From assembly GCA_965372015.1 (NCBI GenBank), contig CBDVAP010000009.1, positions 1 through 42,088 on the forward strand: DNA of 42,088 nt. Direction: 5' to 3'. Shown here in pieces: positions 24,243-32,543 of the stretch. The translations under genes and the position numbers were made by a program. Position 1 is the first letter of the stretch. Each line of letters begins with the position of its first letter. The notes beneath the pieces are model-generated. The model made no database searches. It was not told the origin of the DNA and saw nothing but the letters and a program-made list of their open reading frames with translations. Origin of the DNA: JACZSB01 sp965372015. GTDB taxonomy: Bacteria > Fidelibacterota > Marinisomatia > SCGC-AAA003-L08 > TS1B11.

Positions 24243-24592
24243 AGCTAATGGAAATCCTAAATGAGCTGAAGCTCATCTCAATATCTGGGGCCGACTTATT
24301 GGACCGGGAGGTTACGGGCGCCTATGTGAGCGATATGTTGAGTGACGTCCTGGCCAATGCAGAGGCCGGTAACATATGGATCACGCTGCAGACACATCTG
24401 AATATCATCCCCGTGGCAGCGATAAAGGATTTGGCAGCGATCATCATTGTAAACGGCCGGAGCCTGGAGGAACAGACACTTGCAAGAGCGGCAGGGGAAA
24501 AAGTAGTGATTGTGGGGACAGATATGCGGGCGTTCGAATTGGCGGGCAGGCTGTACCAACTCGGGATCGGCGTAGCTGATGAAAAATTATAG
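24239..24592 (+). CDS. DRTGG-domain protein (second copy)
   Basis: A 117-residue DRTGG-type protein, with MEILNELKLISISGADLLDREV then TGAYVSDMLSDVLANAEAG and the final FELAGRLYQLGIG (quoted in pieces). It is related to the first copy at 22964 (same ELxxLxLxSGAxLLDR...VSDMLSxVL scheme and the same LYxLGI end) but clearly diverged. It starts with ATGA overlapping the previous stop, and the next gene starts inside its last codons. No catalytic residues are recognised. A ligand-binding regulatory role is likely. Confidence 0.8.
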   Translation: MKLMEILNELKLISISGADLLDREVTGAYVSDMLSDVLANAEAGNIWITLQTHLNIIPVAAIKDLAAIIIVNGRSLEEQTLARAAGEKVVIVGTDMRAFELAGRLYQLGIGVADEKL

Positions 24593-25298
24593 GGCGGATT
24601 TACACATCCATTCATGCCTCTCTCCCTGTGCCGAACTGGAGATGTCGCCGAGAAATATCGTCCGAACTGCAGAAAAGAGCGGTATGGATATAATCGGAAT
24701 CTGTGATCACAACTCCTGTGAGAATGTGCCCTATATAATGAAATCTGCAGAAAACACGGCTATAAAGGTCACCGGAGGAATCGAAGTTACCTCCAGGGAG
24801 GAGGTTCATATACTGGCGCTCTTTGACACTGAGGAAGAGCTTTTCAAAATGCAGGATTTCATCTACGCCAATATCTACGGATCCAATGACGAATACCGGT
24901 ATGGTGACCAGGTGATTGTGAATGAGAACGACGAAGTGATCGACTTTAATCGACGCTTGCTCATCGGTGCTACTGATATTTCGATTGAGGGAATCGTCGA
25001 CCGGATTCATGAATTAAACGGCATCGCCATTGCTTCGCATATCGATCGGGAGAGATTCAGTATTCTGTCTCAATTGGGATTCGTACCGGAAGGACTACAC
25101 TTGGATGCGTATGAAGTATCTACCCGGGAGGAGCTGGCTAATTTCCAGGGTAGGTATTCCCCACTTGTCGTGTTTTCCGACGCACACAGCCTGAGCCGGA
25201 TTGGTGGCAACTATTCCTCCTTCTATATGGACGGATCAAACCTGGACGAAATTGGAAAAGCCTTTACCGGAACCGGAGGTAGAGCGGTATTCGCATAA
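24579..25298 (+). CDS. PHP-domain metal-dependent phosphoesterase-like protein
   Basis: A 239-residue protein of the PHP superfamily. The metal-binding residues are in place: HIH at residues 9-11 (ADLHIHSCLSPCAE), CDHN near 43-46, the Glu in GGIEVTSREEVHIL, ASHID near 155 and SDAH near 204. PHP proteins hydrolyse phosphomonoesters or nucleotides using two or three metal ions. Close relatives of this type accompany NuoEF-type [FeFe] hydrogenase operons in Firmicutes and Thermotogae, together with the DRTGG and HATPase proteins. Here it overlaps the DRTGG gene by 14 bases and the HATPase gene by one. It might produce or destroy the ligand sensed by the neighbours; that is speculation. Confidence 0.87.
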   Translation: MKNYRADLHIHSCLSPCAELEMSPRNIVRTAEKSGMDIIGICDHNSCENVPYIMKSAENTAIKVTGGIEVTSREEVHILALFDTEEELFKMQDFIYANIYGSNDEYRYGDQVIVNENDEVIDFNRRLLIGATDISIEGIVDRIHELNGIAIASHIDRERFSILSQLGFVPEGLHLDAYEVSTREELANFQGRYSPLVVFSDAHSLSRIGGNYSSFYMDGSNLDEIGKAFTGTGGRAVFA

Positions 25299-25729
25299 TG
25301 GAAGATCTGTCTCTTCATATTCTAGATATCATCGAAAATTCCCTCCGGGCAGGCGCGAGAAACGTGGATATCAGGCTGATCGACAACAAAAGCAGAGCCA
25401 CACTAACACTGGAAATTGAAGATGACGGTAGAGGTATGAGTGAGAGCGCATTAAGGAGTGCGGATGATCCTTTCTTTACGACGAAAGGAGGCAAGAAATA
25501 CGGAATGGGACTCGCTCTCCTGGCCCAGGCTGCAGAGGAAACCGGAGGGAGTTTAAAGGTCGTAAATGGAGCGAAAAAAGGTACCAAAATCGTTGCTTCC
25601 TTCAAACGCGACAGTATTGATTTGAAGCCAATGGGAGATATTGAAGGCACTCTTCAGTTACTGAGAGCCGCTCATCGTGAGGTTACGTTCTCAATTGATT
25701 ATAGAATCGAAAACGAGGGGTCGGCGTGA
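25298..25729 (+). CDS. Stand-alone GHKL HATPase (histidine-kinase-like ATPase domain)
   Basis: A 143-residue protein consisting of a histidine-kinase type ATP-binding domain alone. The N-box is LHILDIIENSLRAGA, the G1 box IEDDGRGM, the F-box DPFFTTKGGKKYGMG and the G2 region GLALLAQAAEETGG. There is no phospho-accepting histidine domain or sensor, so it is not a complete sensor kinase. It may phosphorylate or bind a partner in trans, as anti-sigma kinases do. It is tightly coupled at both ends: its ATG overlaps the PHP stop, and the next gene's GTG overlaps its own stop (GTGA). Such a protein is a regular member of hydrogenase-linked DRTGG/PHP modules. Confidence 0.87.
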   Translation: MEDLSLHILDIIENSLRAGARNVDIRLIDNKSRATLTLEIEDDGRGMSESALRSADDPFFTTKGGKKYGMGLALLAQAAEETGGSLKVVNGAKKGTKIVASFKRDSIDLKPMGDIEGTLQLLRAAHREVTFSIDYRIENEGSA

Positions 25730-28700
25730 TTGAGCTGACTATTAATGGCAAGACAGGTGAGTTTCTTGAGGATAAAACACTCCTGGAATGTATCCAGGAA
25801 GCTGGCCTGAAGGTACCCACACTTTGTTATCATAAAGCGCTGACTCCCTATGGGGCCTGCCGCTTGTGTTTGGTGGAAATTCGGCAGGATGGACGAGGCC
25901 CCACAATACAGTCCTCATGCACCTATCCGGCGCAGGATGGACTGTCGATACAAACACATTCAGGCCGGGTGCTGCGGGCGAGGAAAGTAGTTGCCGAATT
26001 GCTGCTGGCACGTTGTCCTGATTCAGAGACAATACAAAGAATAGCAAGAGACCACGGCGTTGAGGAACCAAGGATCAGGAAGAAGTATGATGACTGCATT
26101 TATTGTGGACTTTGTGAAAGAATCTGCCGTGAAAGAATGGGAAGATATGCTGTCGGCATCTCAGGCCGGGGACCACGAAAAACTGTCGAACCTCCATTCG
26201 GGAAGCACAATGAATTGTGCTGGACTTGTGGCGCCTGCAACTTCATCTGCCCAGTTGGGAAAACGGTATCGAACCTTACCAGCAGGAACAGCCCCATCGG
26301 TATTCCAAATGCCTACAATGTGGGCCTGGATTCCAGGGCGGCTATCAATATTCTCTATCCCCAAGCAGTGCCCAACACGCCGGTAATTGACAGAGACAAC
26401 TGTATCCACCTGAACCACGAAGCGTGCAGAATTTGCGAAGAAGTCTGTGAAGCAAAAGCGATTGATTACGATCAAAAGGAGGAGACAATCGATCTCGATG
26501 TGGGGGCGATCATCTTATCCCCAGGATTCCAAGTGTACGATCCAACGGGAAAGGCTGATTTGGGATATGGCGTCTATCCCAATGTCATCACATCGCTGGA
26601 ATTCGAAAGAATCCTATCAGCCTCGGGACCCTTTGCGGGCAAGGTAATACGGCCCTATGACAAGCAGGAACCACGGCGGATAGCGTTTATTCAGTGCGTC
26701 GGTTCTCGTGATCATGAGAGGGATTACTGTTCTTCCGTCTGCTGCATGTATGCCACCAAGGAGGCAATCATCGCCAAGGAGCATGTCGGTGAGGATCTGC
26801 AATGCGACATCTTTTTCATGGATATCCGGGCCTTCAGCAAGGGCTACGACGAGTACTATCAGCGGGCTCTAGACCTTGGTGTCGAATATATCAGGTGCCG
26901 TATTCCGGCCATCGAAGAGATTCCCGAAACCAAAAACTTGATGATTCAGTACCTGACCGATGACGATCGTAAAGTCGCCCGGGAGTACGATCTTGTAGTC
27001 CTATCCGTAGGGATGGTGCCGCCGAAATCCGTCGATAAGCTGGCTCAGATATTTGGGATAGAGTTAAACGAATATGAGTTTTGCCGAACGTCCGTCTTCA
27101 AACCCATTGAGTCTTCACGGGAGGGAATATATGTAGCCGGTCCGTTCACGGAGCCGAAGGATATTCCTGAGACTGTCATGCAGGCCTCTGGGGCAGCCGC
27201 CAATGTGTTGTCTCTGCTGAAGGATGTGAGAGGCAGCCAGATCATATCGAAAGAATATCCTCCTGAGATTGATGTGGAGGGTCAAGAGCCGAGAGTGGGA
27301 ATATTCGTTTGCCACTGTGGCACAAATATCGCCGGGGTAGTAAATGTCCCTGAAGTAGTTGAATACGCAAGAACGCTCCCGGATGTTGTTTATGTCGAAA
27401 ACAATCTATACACCTGTTCAAACGACACCCAAGAGGTCATAAAAGAGAAAATATTAGAGCACAAGCTCAATCGCGTCATCGTGGCCTCCTGTACTCCGAG
27501 GACTCACGAACCGCTATTCAGAAGCACCATCCGTGAAGTAGGCCTGAATCAGTATCTGTTTGAAATGGCCAATATCCGTGACCAGTGTTCCTGGGTCCAC
27601 AGAAACGAGCCGCAAAAAGCGACCGAAAAATCGAAGGATCTTGTGAGGATGGCCGTCGCCAAGGTGCGATTGTTGGAGCCGCTGCAGCAGCAGTCAGTAC
27701 CGGTAACAAAATCGGCGCTGGTCATTGGGGGTGGGCTGGCAGGAATGACCGCAGCCGTTGAAATGGCGGATCAGGGGTTTGATGTTTATTTGGTTGAAAA
27801 GCAGGCACAGTTGGGTGGCAACCTGAGAAATATCCACTACCTGCTGAATGGAGAAAAGCCACAAGATGAGTTAAAACGGCTCGTTGACAAGGTAGCTGAA
27901 AGTGAGAGAATAGAGCTGCTGATGGAGGCGGAGATAGAAAGCATAGACGGCTCGAAAGGGAATTACCGGTCAAGGATTTCCATGAATGGCGACTCGAGAA
28001 AATTTGAGCACGGTGTTGTAATCGTGGCAACGGGGGCGAAAGAATACACTCCAAACGAGTATTTGTATGGACATGAAGACCGGGTGATGACTCAATCCCA
28101 GCTTGAGGAGCGACTGGTAGGCGACGATATTCAGGAATTGGTTGGCGGAGATGGACTGACAGTTGTGATGATCCAGTGCGTTGGATCGCGAGATGAAGAC
28201 AGGCCCTACTGCTCGAGAATCTGCTGCTCGGAAGCAATCAAGAACGCGCTGAAGATAAAAGAGATGGCGCCATCGACGAACATTTACATCCTCTACCGTG
28301 ACATCAGAACCTACGGCTTTAAAGAGAGCTACTACACCAAGGCAAGACTGAATGATGTGGTTTTCGTGCGCTATGAAGACGACAGCAAACCGAGCGTGAC
28401 AAAAAACGGCAAAGGCCTGCTTGTGGAGGTCCTTGACCAGGTATTGGGTTTGCCAATTGAGATAGCTGCAGATCTGGTGGTGTTATCGGCGGGAATCATA
28501 CCAAATGAAGGGAATAAGACAATTGCGCAATTGTTGAAAGTGCCATTGGACAGCAACGGCTTCTTCCTTGAGGCACACATGAAACTGCGTCCCATCGATT
28601 TTGCTACGGACGGAATATATATGTGTGGCCTGGCCCATTCGGCCAAGGCTGTGGAAGAGAGCATCATCCAGGCCAAGGCGGCCTCTTCACGGGCAGCTAC

Positions 28701-28986
28701 CGTTCTTTCAAGGGATAGAATCGAGCTGGAAGCAACCATCTCTCACGTTATAGATGAGAATTGTGACGGTTGTGCCTTTTGTATTGAGCCCTGTCCATAC
28801 AATGCACTAACGCTGCTGGAATACATGAGAAATGGCGTAGTGAGAAAGACCGTTGAAACAAATGAGATCGACTGTAAGGGCTGTGGGTGCTGTCAGGCCA
28901 CCTGCCCAAAAAAAGGAATAATTGTGCGAGGATTCCGGCTTGACCAGCTGGCGGCCCAATTGAATGCCGCTTTGGAGGCGCCCTGA
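25726..28986 (+). CDS. NuoG-N / HdrA-C / full HdrA fusion, multi-cluster flavoprotein
   Basis: A 1086-residue protein. Residues 1-75 are a plant-type [2Fe-2S] domain as in NuoG/HydA (C34, C45, C48, C65). Two [4Fe-4S] motifs follow, CIYCGLCERIC (about 125) and CWTCGACNFIC (about 165). At about residue 200 it enters HdrA in mid-protein, at ILYPQAVPNTPVIDRDNC, the point where the HdrA fragment of gene 18577 stops; the HdrA parts CEEVCEAKAI, AFIQCVGSRDHERDYC and IYVAGPFTEPKDIPETV follow. A second, complete HdrA begins near 530 (FVCHCGTNIAGVV), with its own FAD site ALVIGGGLAGMTAAVEMA near 664, IQCVGSRDEDRPYC, and two C-terminal [4Fe-4S] motifs (CDGCAFCIEPCP, CKGCGCCQATCP). It is the probable flavin core that splits or merges electron pairs between H2, NAD(P), ferredoxin and the membrane subunit. 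Confidence 0.9.
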   Translation: MIELTINGKTGEFLEDKTLLECIQEAGLKVPTLCYHKALTPYGACRLCLVEIRQDGRGPTIQSSCTYPAQDGLSIQTHSGRVLRARKVVAELLLARCPDSETIQRIARDHGVEEPRIRKKYDDCIYCGLCERICRERMGRYAVGISGRGPRKTVEPPFGKHNELCWTCGACNFICPVGKTVSNLTSRNSPIGIPNAYNVGLDSRAAINILYPQAVPNTPVIDRDNCIHLNHEACRICEEVCEAKAIDYDQKEETIDLDVGAIILSPGFQVYDPTGKADLGYGVYPNVITSLEFERILSASGPFAGKVIRPYDKQEPRRIAFIQCVGSRDHERDYCSSVCCMYATKEAIIAKEHVGEDLQCDIFFMDIRAFSKGYDEYYQRALDLGVEYIRCRIPAIEEIPETKNLMIQYLTDDDRKVAREYDLVVLSVGMVPPKSVDKLAQIFGIELNEYEFCRTSVFKPIESSREGIYVAGPFTEPKDIPETVMQASGAAANVLSLLKDVRGSQIISKEYPPEIDVEGQEPRVGIFVCHCGTNIAGVVNVPEVVEYARTLPDVVYVENNLYTCSNDTQEVIKEKILEHKLNRVIVASCTPRTHEPLFRSTIREVGLNQYLFEMANIRDQCSWVHRNEPQKATEKSKDLVRMAVAKVRLLEPLQQQSVPVTKSALVIGGGLAGMTAAVEMADQGFDVYLVEKQAQLGGNLRNIHYLLNGEKPQDELKRLVDKVAESERIELLMEAEIESIDGSKGNYRSRISMNGDSRKFEHGVVIVATGAKEYTPNEYLYGHEDRVMTQSQLEERLVGDDIQELVGGDGLTVVMIQCVGSRDEDRPYCSRICCSEAIKNALKIKEMAPSTNIYILYRDIRTYGFKESYYTKARLNDVVFVRYEDDSKPSVTKNGKGLLVEVLDQVLGLPIEIAADLVVLSAGIIPNEGNKTIAQLLKVPLDSNGFFLEAHMKLRPIDFATDGIYMCGLAHSAKAVEESIIQAKAASSRAATVLSRDRIELEATISHVIDENCDGCAFCIEPCPYNALTLLEYMRNGVVRKTVETNEIDCKGCGCCQATCPKKGIIVRGFRLDQLAAQLNAALEAP

Positions 28987-29393
28987 TGCAGGATAATTTC
29001 GAACCGAAGATTATCGCCTTTTGCTGCAACTGGTGTTCCTATGCCGGAGCGGATTTGGCCGGTGTTTCCAGGCTGCAGTATCCACCCAATATCAGGATAA
29101 TCCGGGTAATGTGCTCAAGCATGGTGCACCCGAATCTTGTTATTGATGCTCTCACTCGAGGTGCAGACGGTATCATCATGTGTGGTTGCCATCCCGGAGA
29201 CTGCCATTACATTGAGGGAAACTTGCGGGCAGAGAGCCGTGCTGAAGCGATTAACCTTATGCTTGAGGATTTCGGGCTGGAAGGGGAGCGGTTCAGGCTG
29301 GAATGGATTTCCGCATCTGAAGGGCCAAAATTCGCAGAAGTGATGCGTGAGATGGTCGAAACAATTAGGGCTCTTGGCCCCAGCCCGTATTAA
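28986..29393 (+). CDS. mvhD: MvhD-type hydrogenase iron-sulfur subunit
   Basis: A 135-residue protein of the MvhD/FlpD family, the [2Fe-2S] adaptor that carries electrons from a [NiFe] hydrogenase to HdrA. The family cysteines are present: FCCNWCSYAGADLAG near the N-terminus, MCSSMVHPN in the middle and CGCHPGDCHYIEGN near residue 65. The start overlaps the stop of the HdrA fusion (TGATG), as expected for a direct partner. It is followed by a 366-base gap before the next gene, so the hydrogenase subunits downstream may have an extra promoter. Length is normal for the family. Confidence 0.93.
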   Translation: MQDNFEPKIIAFCCNWCSYAGADLAGVSRLQYPPNIRIIRVMCSSMVHPNLVIDALTRGADGIIMCGCHPGDCHYIEGNLRAESRAEAINLMLEDFGLEGERFRLEWISASEGPKFAEVMREMVETIRALGPSPY

Positions 29394-29759
29394 CACCCCA
29401 TCCTGAATGAGGCCACCGACCCCAGTCCCCACATTTATATAATTAACAGGATCAATTTTATATATTCCCGTTCAGGTCGCAACGCATCGCGACTATCCTC
29501 TAATGCTGCAAGCATTGCACATATTTAGCCTGGTTACGGATCGAGCTAGACTGGCGTAAATAGTTTGTTATTAAATAGTGACTTAGTGACTCGAGTTCCA
29601 AGCGTTACGGTACGCTTGTCGTCGAAAAATTCCTTGCTATTCATTAGGCACTGGAGTACATTCAGTTGTTAAGTGCGGCTCATTTTATAATTATATGAAT
29701 CTGCTTCCCTAATGAGGTCCTGCTTTGCATAATTCCCGCTCTCACCAAACACAGAAAAA
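29394..29759. promoter_or_regulatory. AT-rich gap with hairpins inside the operon
   Basis: The only long gap within the gene run. It holds two clear inverted repeats: AATGCT-GCA-AGCATT (29502-29516) and AAGCGT-TACGGT-ACGCTT (29600-29617). A weaker pair is GTCGC...GCGAC near 29477. TATAAT occurs at 29686-29691 without a good -35 box. These could end the upstream transcript, process it, or control separate expression of the hydrogenase subunits. Function not provable by eye. Confidence 0.4.
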
Positions 29760-29966
29760 GTGTCCGTGGACGATTATAAAATAATCGACGGTAAAAAGTT
29801 CATGTGGGACGGTGAGGATTATGAATCTGAATCCTTCGCCAGAGAAAGTGTGTCAAAGTATAGCAAAGACGGCTTTGAGACCAGACTGCTAGAGGATGAA
29901 GGGCAGTACCGCGTTTATACCAGGCGAGAAGCCAAGGAGCTCACCGTGGAGGGTGAATCTAACTAG
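29760..29966 (+). CDS. Small acidic protein between MvhD and hydrogenase small subunit
   Basis: A 68-residue (66 from the second GTG at 29766) charged protein: DYKIIDGKKFMWDGEDYES, then FARESVSKYSKDGFETRLLE and GQYRVYTRREAKEL. The alternation of strand-like and helix-like parts looks like a genuine small fold, comparable to short conserved proteins with a YKxIDGKKYxWDG opening. No cysteines and no signal peptide. The GTG start has no obvious ribosome site, which lowers confidence. Its place just before the hydrogenase small subunit suggests an assembly or stability factor; this is a guess. Confidence 0.55.
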   Translation: MSVDDYKIIDGKKFMWDGEDYESESFARESVSKYSKDGFETRLLEDEGQYRVYTRREAKELTVEGESN

Positions 29967-30023
29967 CAGACTGTAGAAAACTGGCTTGCATCACCTGTTT
30001 CAAATTGATAGGGAGCAAGAGCA

Positions 30024-30030
30024 AGGAGGT
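30024..30030 (+). promoter_or_regulatory. Strong ribosome binding site of the hydrogenase small subunit
   Basis: AAGGAGG centred seven bases before ATG 30035. It decides the start: the frame stays open to 30005, but only the ATG at 30035 has this site and a family-like N-terminus (MARVAEEWLNICGGC). Confidence 0.8.
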
Positions 30031-30034
30031 TCCC

Positions 30035-30979
30035 ATGGCAAGAGTGGCTGAAGAATGGCTAAACATATGTGGAGGCTGTGAAGTTTCTATCCTGGACCTG
30101 GGAGAGAGACTCCTTGATGTGCTCCCGTCCCTTGAGTTTGTCCATATGCCTGTATTGATGGATCATAAGTACTATGGTCAATTGGGAGACAAGAGCGAAC
30201 TTGAGATTCCCGAAGCAGACGTAGGATTGGTTTCGGGGGGAATAAGGAATGAGAAGGAAAAGCATGTAGCGGAGGAGATGAGGAAGAAGTGCAAAACCCT
30301 CGTCGCCTTAGGCTCCTGCGCATCCTTTGGGGGTATACCGGCGCTGGCCAACATGTATCTTCTGGAAGATCTCCAGGAGAAAGTGTTCAGAGACAGCAAA
30401 ACTACGGAGTCTGCAGAGACGCCTTCAGTGGATCTACCCGCCCTGACAGATAGAGTGTACGCAGTCAATGAAGTAGTAGACGTGGATCTCCAAATTCCTG
30501 GATGCCCCATGAATCCGGTCCACATCCTGGAAGCCCTGACAGCTCTCCTGGGAGGGAAGCCTTTCGAGCTTCCTGAGCGAAGTGTCTGTGATGACTGCCC
30601 CACCAAACGCGAAGAAAAAAGTGAGATGAATTTGACCCGGCCCTTGCAGGATGCGGAATTCACACCCGGAGAGTATGACACAATGCGCTGCTTTAATGAG
30701 CAGGGTTTGCTATGCTTGGGGCCTGTCACGAAGTCCGGCTGCGGAAAACAATATAACGGAAATGGGCATGCAGTCCCCCGCTGCGTGAAGGGTTATATGC
30801 CCTGCCGTGGCTGCTTCGGTCCGATTCGGGAGGGCGCCAATCCTATGGTGGATATGATGACCGCCCTGACCAGTATAGGACTTGACGCCAAGCTCATCGA
30901 CGACAGGCGAGCATTATTCAACAGGTATATAGGGGCTCAGAATCGCTTGAGGCCCTTACCAACTGCGGCAAGGAGATAA
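30035..30979 (+). CDS. mvhG: [NiFe] hydrogenase small subunit, MvhG-type (group 3c-like)
   Basis: About 314 residues, without a Tat signal, so the enzyme is cytoplasmic. The proximal cluster ligands are visible: NICGGCEVSILD at residues 10-21, LGSCASFGG near 94 and IPGCPMNP near 162. Further cysteines in CDDCP, CLGPVTKSGCG and CVKGYMPCRGCFGP supply additional Fe-S clusters, as in F420-non-reducing (Mvh) hydrogenases and their bacterial HdrA-linked relatives. It transfers electrons from the large subunit's Ni-Fe site to MvhD and then HdrA. It ends 2 bases before the large-subunit gene. A start at 30005 is open but unsupported. Confidence 0.93.
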   Translation: MARVAEEWLNICGGCEVSILDLGERLLDVLPSLEFVHMPVLMDHKYYGQLGDKSELEIPEADVGLVSGGIRNEKEKHVAEEMRKKCKTLVALGSCASFGGIPALANMYLLEDLQEKVFRDSKTTESAETPSVDLPALTDRVYAVNEVVDVDLQIPGCPMNPVHILEALTALLGGKPFELPERSVCDDCPTKREEKSEMNLTRPLQDAEFTPGEYDTMRCFNEQGLLCLGPVTKSGCGKQYNGNGHAVPRCVKGYMPCRGCFGPIREGANPMVDMMTALTSIGLDAKLIDDRRALFNRYIGAQNRLRPLPTAARR

Positions 30980-30981
30980 AC

Positions 30982-32427
30982 ATGGGCAAGCGAATCGTTA
31001 TTCAGCCGGTTACAAGGATCGAGGGGCATGCAAAAATTATCATTCAACTTGATGATACAGGGAATGTCTCAGATACCAAGGTTAAGGTTGTTGAATTAAG
31101 AGGTTTTGAAAAGTTCTGTATCGGCCGGCCGGTAGAAGAAATGCCAAGAATAGTGACGAGTATATGCGGCGTGTGCCCGTGGTCTCATCACTTAGCATCT
31201 GCCAAGGCGACCGATGCAGTCTTCGGGGTCGAGATACCTCCTACCGGGAAGAAACTCCGCGACCTCTGCAACAGCGTCGCCTATACCGAAGAGCATATCT
31301 TGCACTTCTTCTTCCTCTCAGGTCCGGATTTTGTCATGGGCCCGGATGCAGACTATTCGGTGCGCAATGTATTCGGTATAGCGCAGGCTAATCCGGAAAT
31401 CGGCAAGCAGGTCATACGTAACCGGCATCTAGGTTCCCAGATGTTAGAGATTATCTCGGGCAAAGCTATCCATCCTGTCACTGCCGTTCCGGGAGGCTTC
31501 AGTAAGCCACTGACCCAAAAGGAAAGAGATAAGCTTCTCCCCATGGCGGAGGAAGTACTGGAATTCGCGAAGTTCTCGATGAAATTCGCCAAGGAGGATA
31601 TTTTTCCGAAATACCTGGCTACGGTTAAAAGCCTGGGCGTGATTAATACCGGCTTCCTGGGTACCGTCTCTGATGACGGGGCGCTCAACGTATATGATGG
31701 CAAACTGAGGCTCATGAAGCCTGATGGATCATTTGAGGAGTTCGAATCCCATCAGTACGCCGACTTCATTTCTGAGCGGGTGGAGGACTGGACCTACTTG
31801 AAGTTCCCTTACGCGAAATCCTGGGGTGAGGGCTTCTCCATGGATCTTGATGATCCCAAGGGTATTTACAGGGTCAACTCACTGGCACGGATAAACGTGG
31901 CCGATAAGATGTCGACACCTCTGGCGCAGAAGGAATTCGAGGAGTTCAGATCGGCGTTTGGCCGACCGGCTCAGTTGACCCTGCTGTATCACTGGGCCAG
32001 ACTGATCGAACTGCTGTATAACGCCGAGCACGTCGTTGAACTGTTGAATGATCCCGACATCACAAACCGGGAAACCAGGGTTCCGGTGACACCTAGGGCA
32101 GCGAGAGGTGTGGGATGCGTAGAGGCGCCCAGGGGCACTCTGTTCCATGATTATGAGACTGACGAAAAAGGGATAGTTACGAACGTTAATCTCATCGTGG
32201 CAACAACCCAGAATAATGCACCGATCAACATGTCGGTAAATCAGGCAGCAAAAACACTGATCAAGGATGGGATTTATGACCAAGCCATCTTAAACCAGGT
32301 TGAGATGGCCATCAGGGCCTACGACCCGTGTCTGTCATGTTCTACTCACACCCTTGACGGACGAATTGCAGTCCGTGTTGATATACTGGATGCTGATGGA
32401 AAAGTAAAGGACACTTTCAAGAACTAA
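30982..32427 (+). CDS. mvhA: [NiFe] hydrogenase large (catalytic) subunit, MvhA-type
   Basis: A 481-residue subunit holding the Ni-Fe(CN)2CO active site. The N-terminal nickel motif is RGFEKFCIGRPVEEMPRIV then SICGVCPWSHHLA (about residues 38-68; cysteines of CGVC bind metal). The C-terminal motif is DPCLSCSTH (about residues 449-457), with both cysteine ligands. Beyond the histidine about 24 residues remain (ending KVKDTFKN), the tail normally removed by the maturation protease whose gene follows. Sequence style and partners (MvhD, HdrA) place it with group 3c hydrogenases that oxidise or produce H2 in electron-bifurcating complexes. It directly follows the small subunit. Confidence 0.94.
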   Translation: MGKRIVIQPVTRIEGHAKIIIQLDDTGNVSDTKVKVVELRGFEKFCIGRPVEEMPRIVTSICGVCPWSHHLASAKATDAVFGVEIPPTGKKLRDLCNSVAYTEEHILHFFFLSGPDFVMGPDADYSVRNVFGIAQANPEIGKQVIRNRHLGSQMLEIISGKAIHPVTAVPGGFSKPLTQKERDKLLPMAEEVLEFAKFSMKFAKEDIFPKYLATVKSLGVINTGFLGTVSDDGALNVYDGKLRLMKPDGSFEEFESHQYADFISERVEDWTYLKFPYAKSWGEGFSMDLDDPKGIYRVNSLARINVADKMSTPLAQKEFEEFRSAFGRPAQLTLLYHWARLIELLYNAEHVVELLNDPDITNRETRVPVTPRAARGVGCVEAPRGTLFHDYETDEKGIVTNVNLIVATTQNNAPINMSVNQAAKTLIKDGIYDQAILNQVEMAIRAYDPCLSCSTHTLDGRIAVRVDILDADGKVKDTFKN

Positions 32428-32543
32428 ACTCAGAACCGGTAGATCAACGATACAAACTGTTCTCATCACTTTGAGACCTGAATTATGCCAACCCAGGGGT
32501 GCAATGTAGTAATTGTGCCCCTGGTTTTATTGTTGACGGTAGG

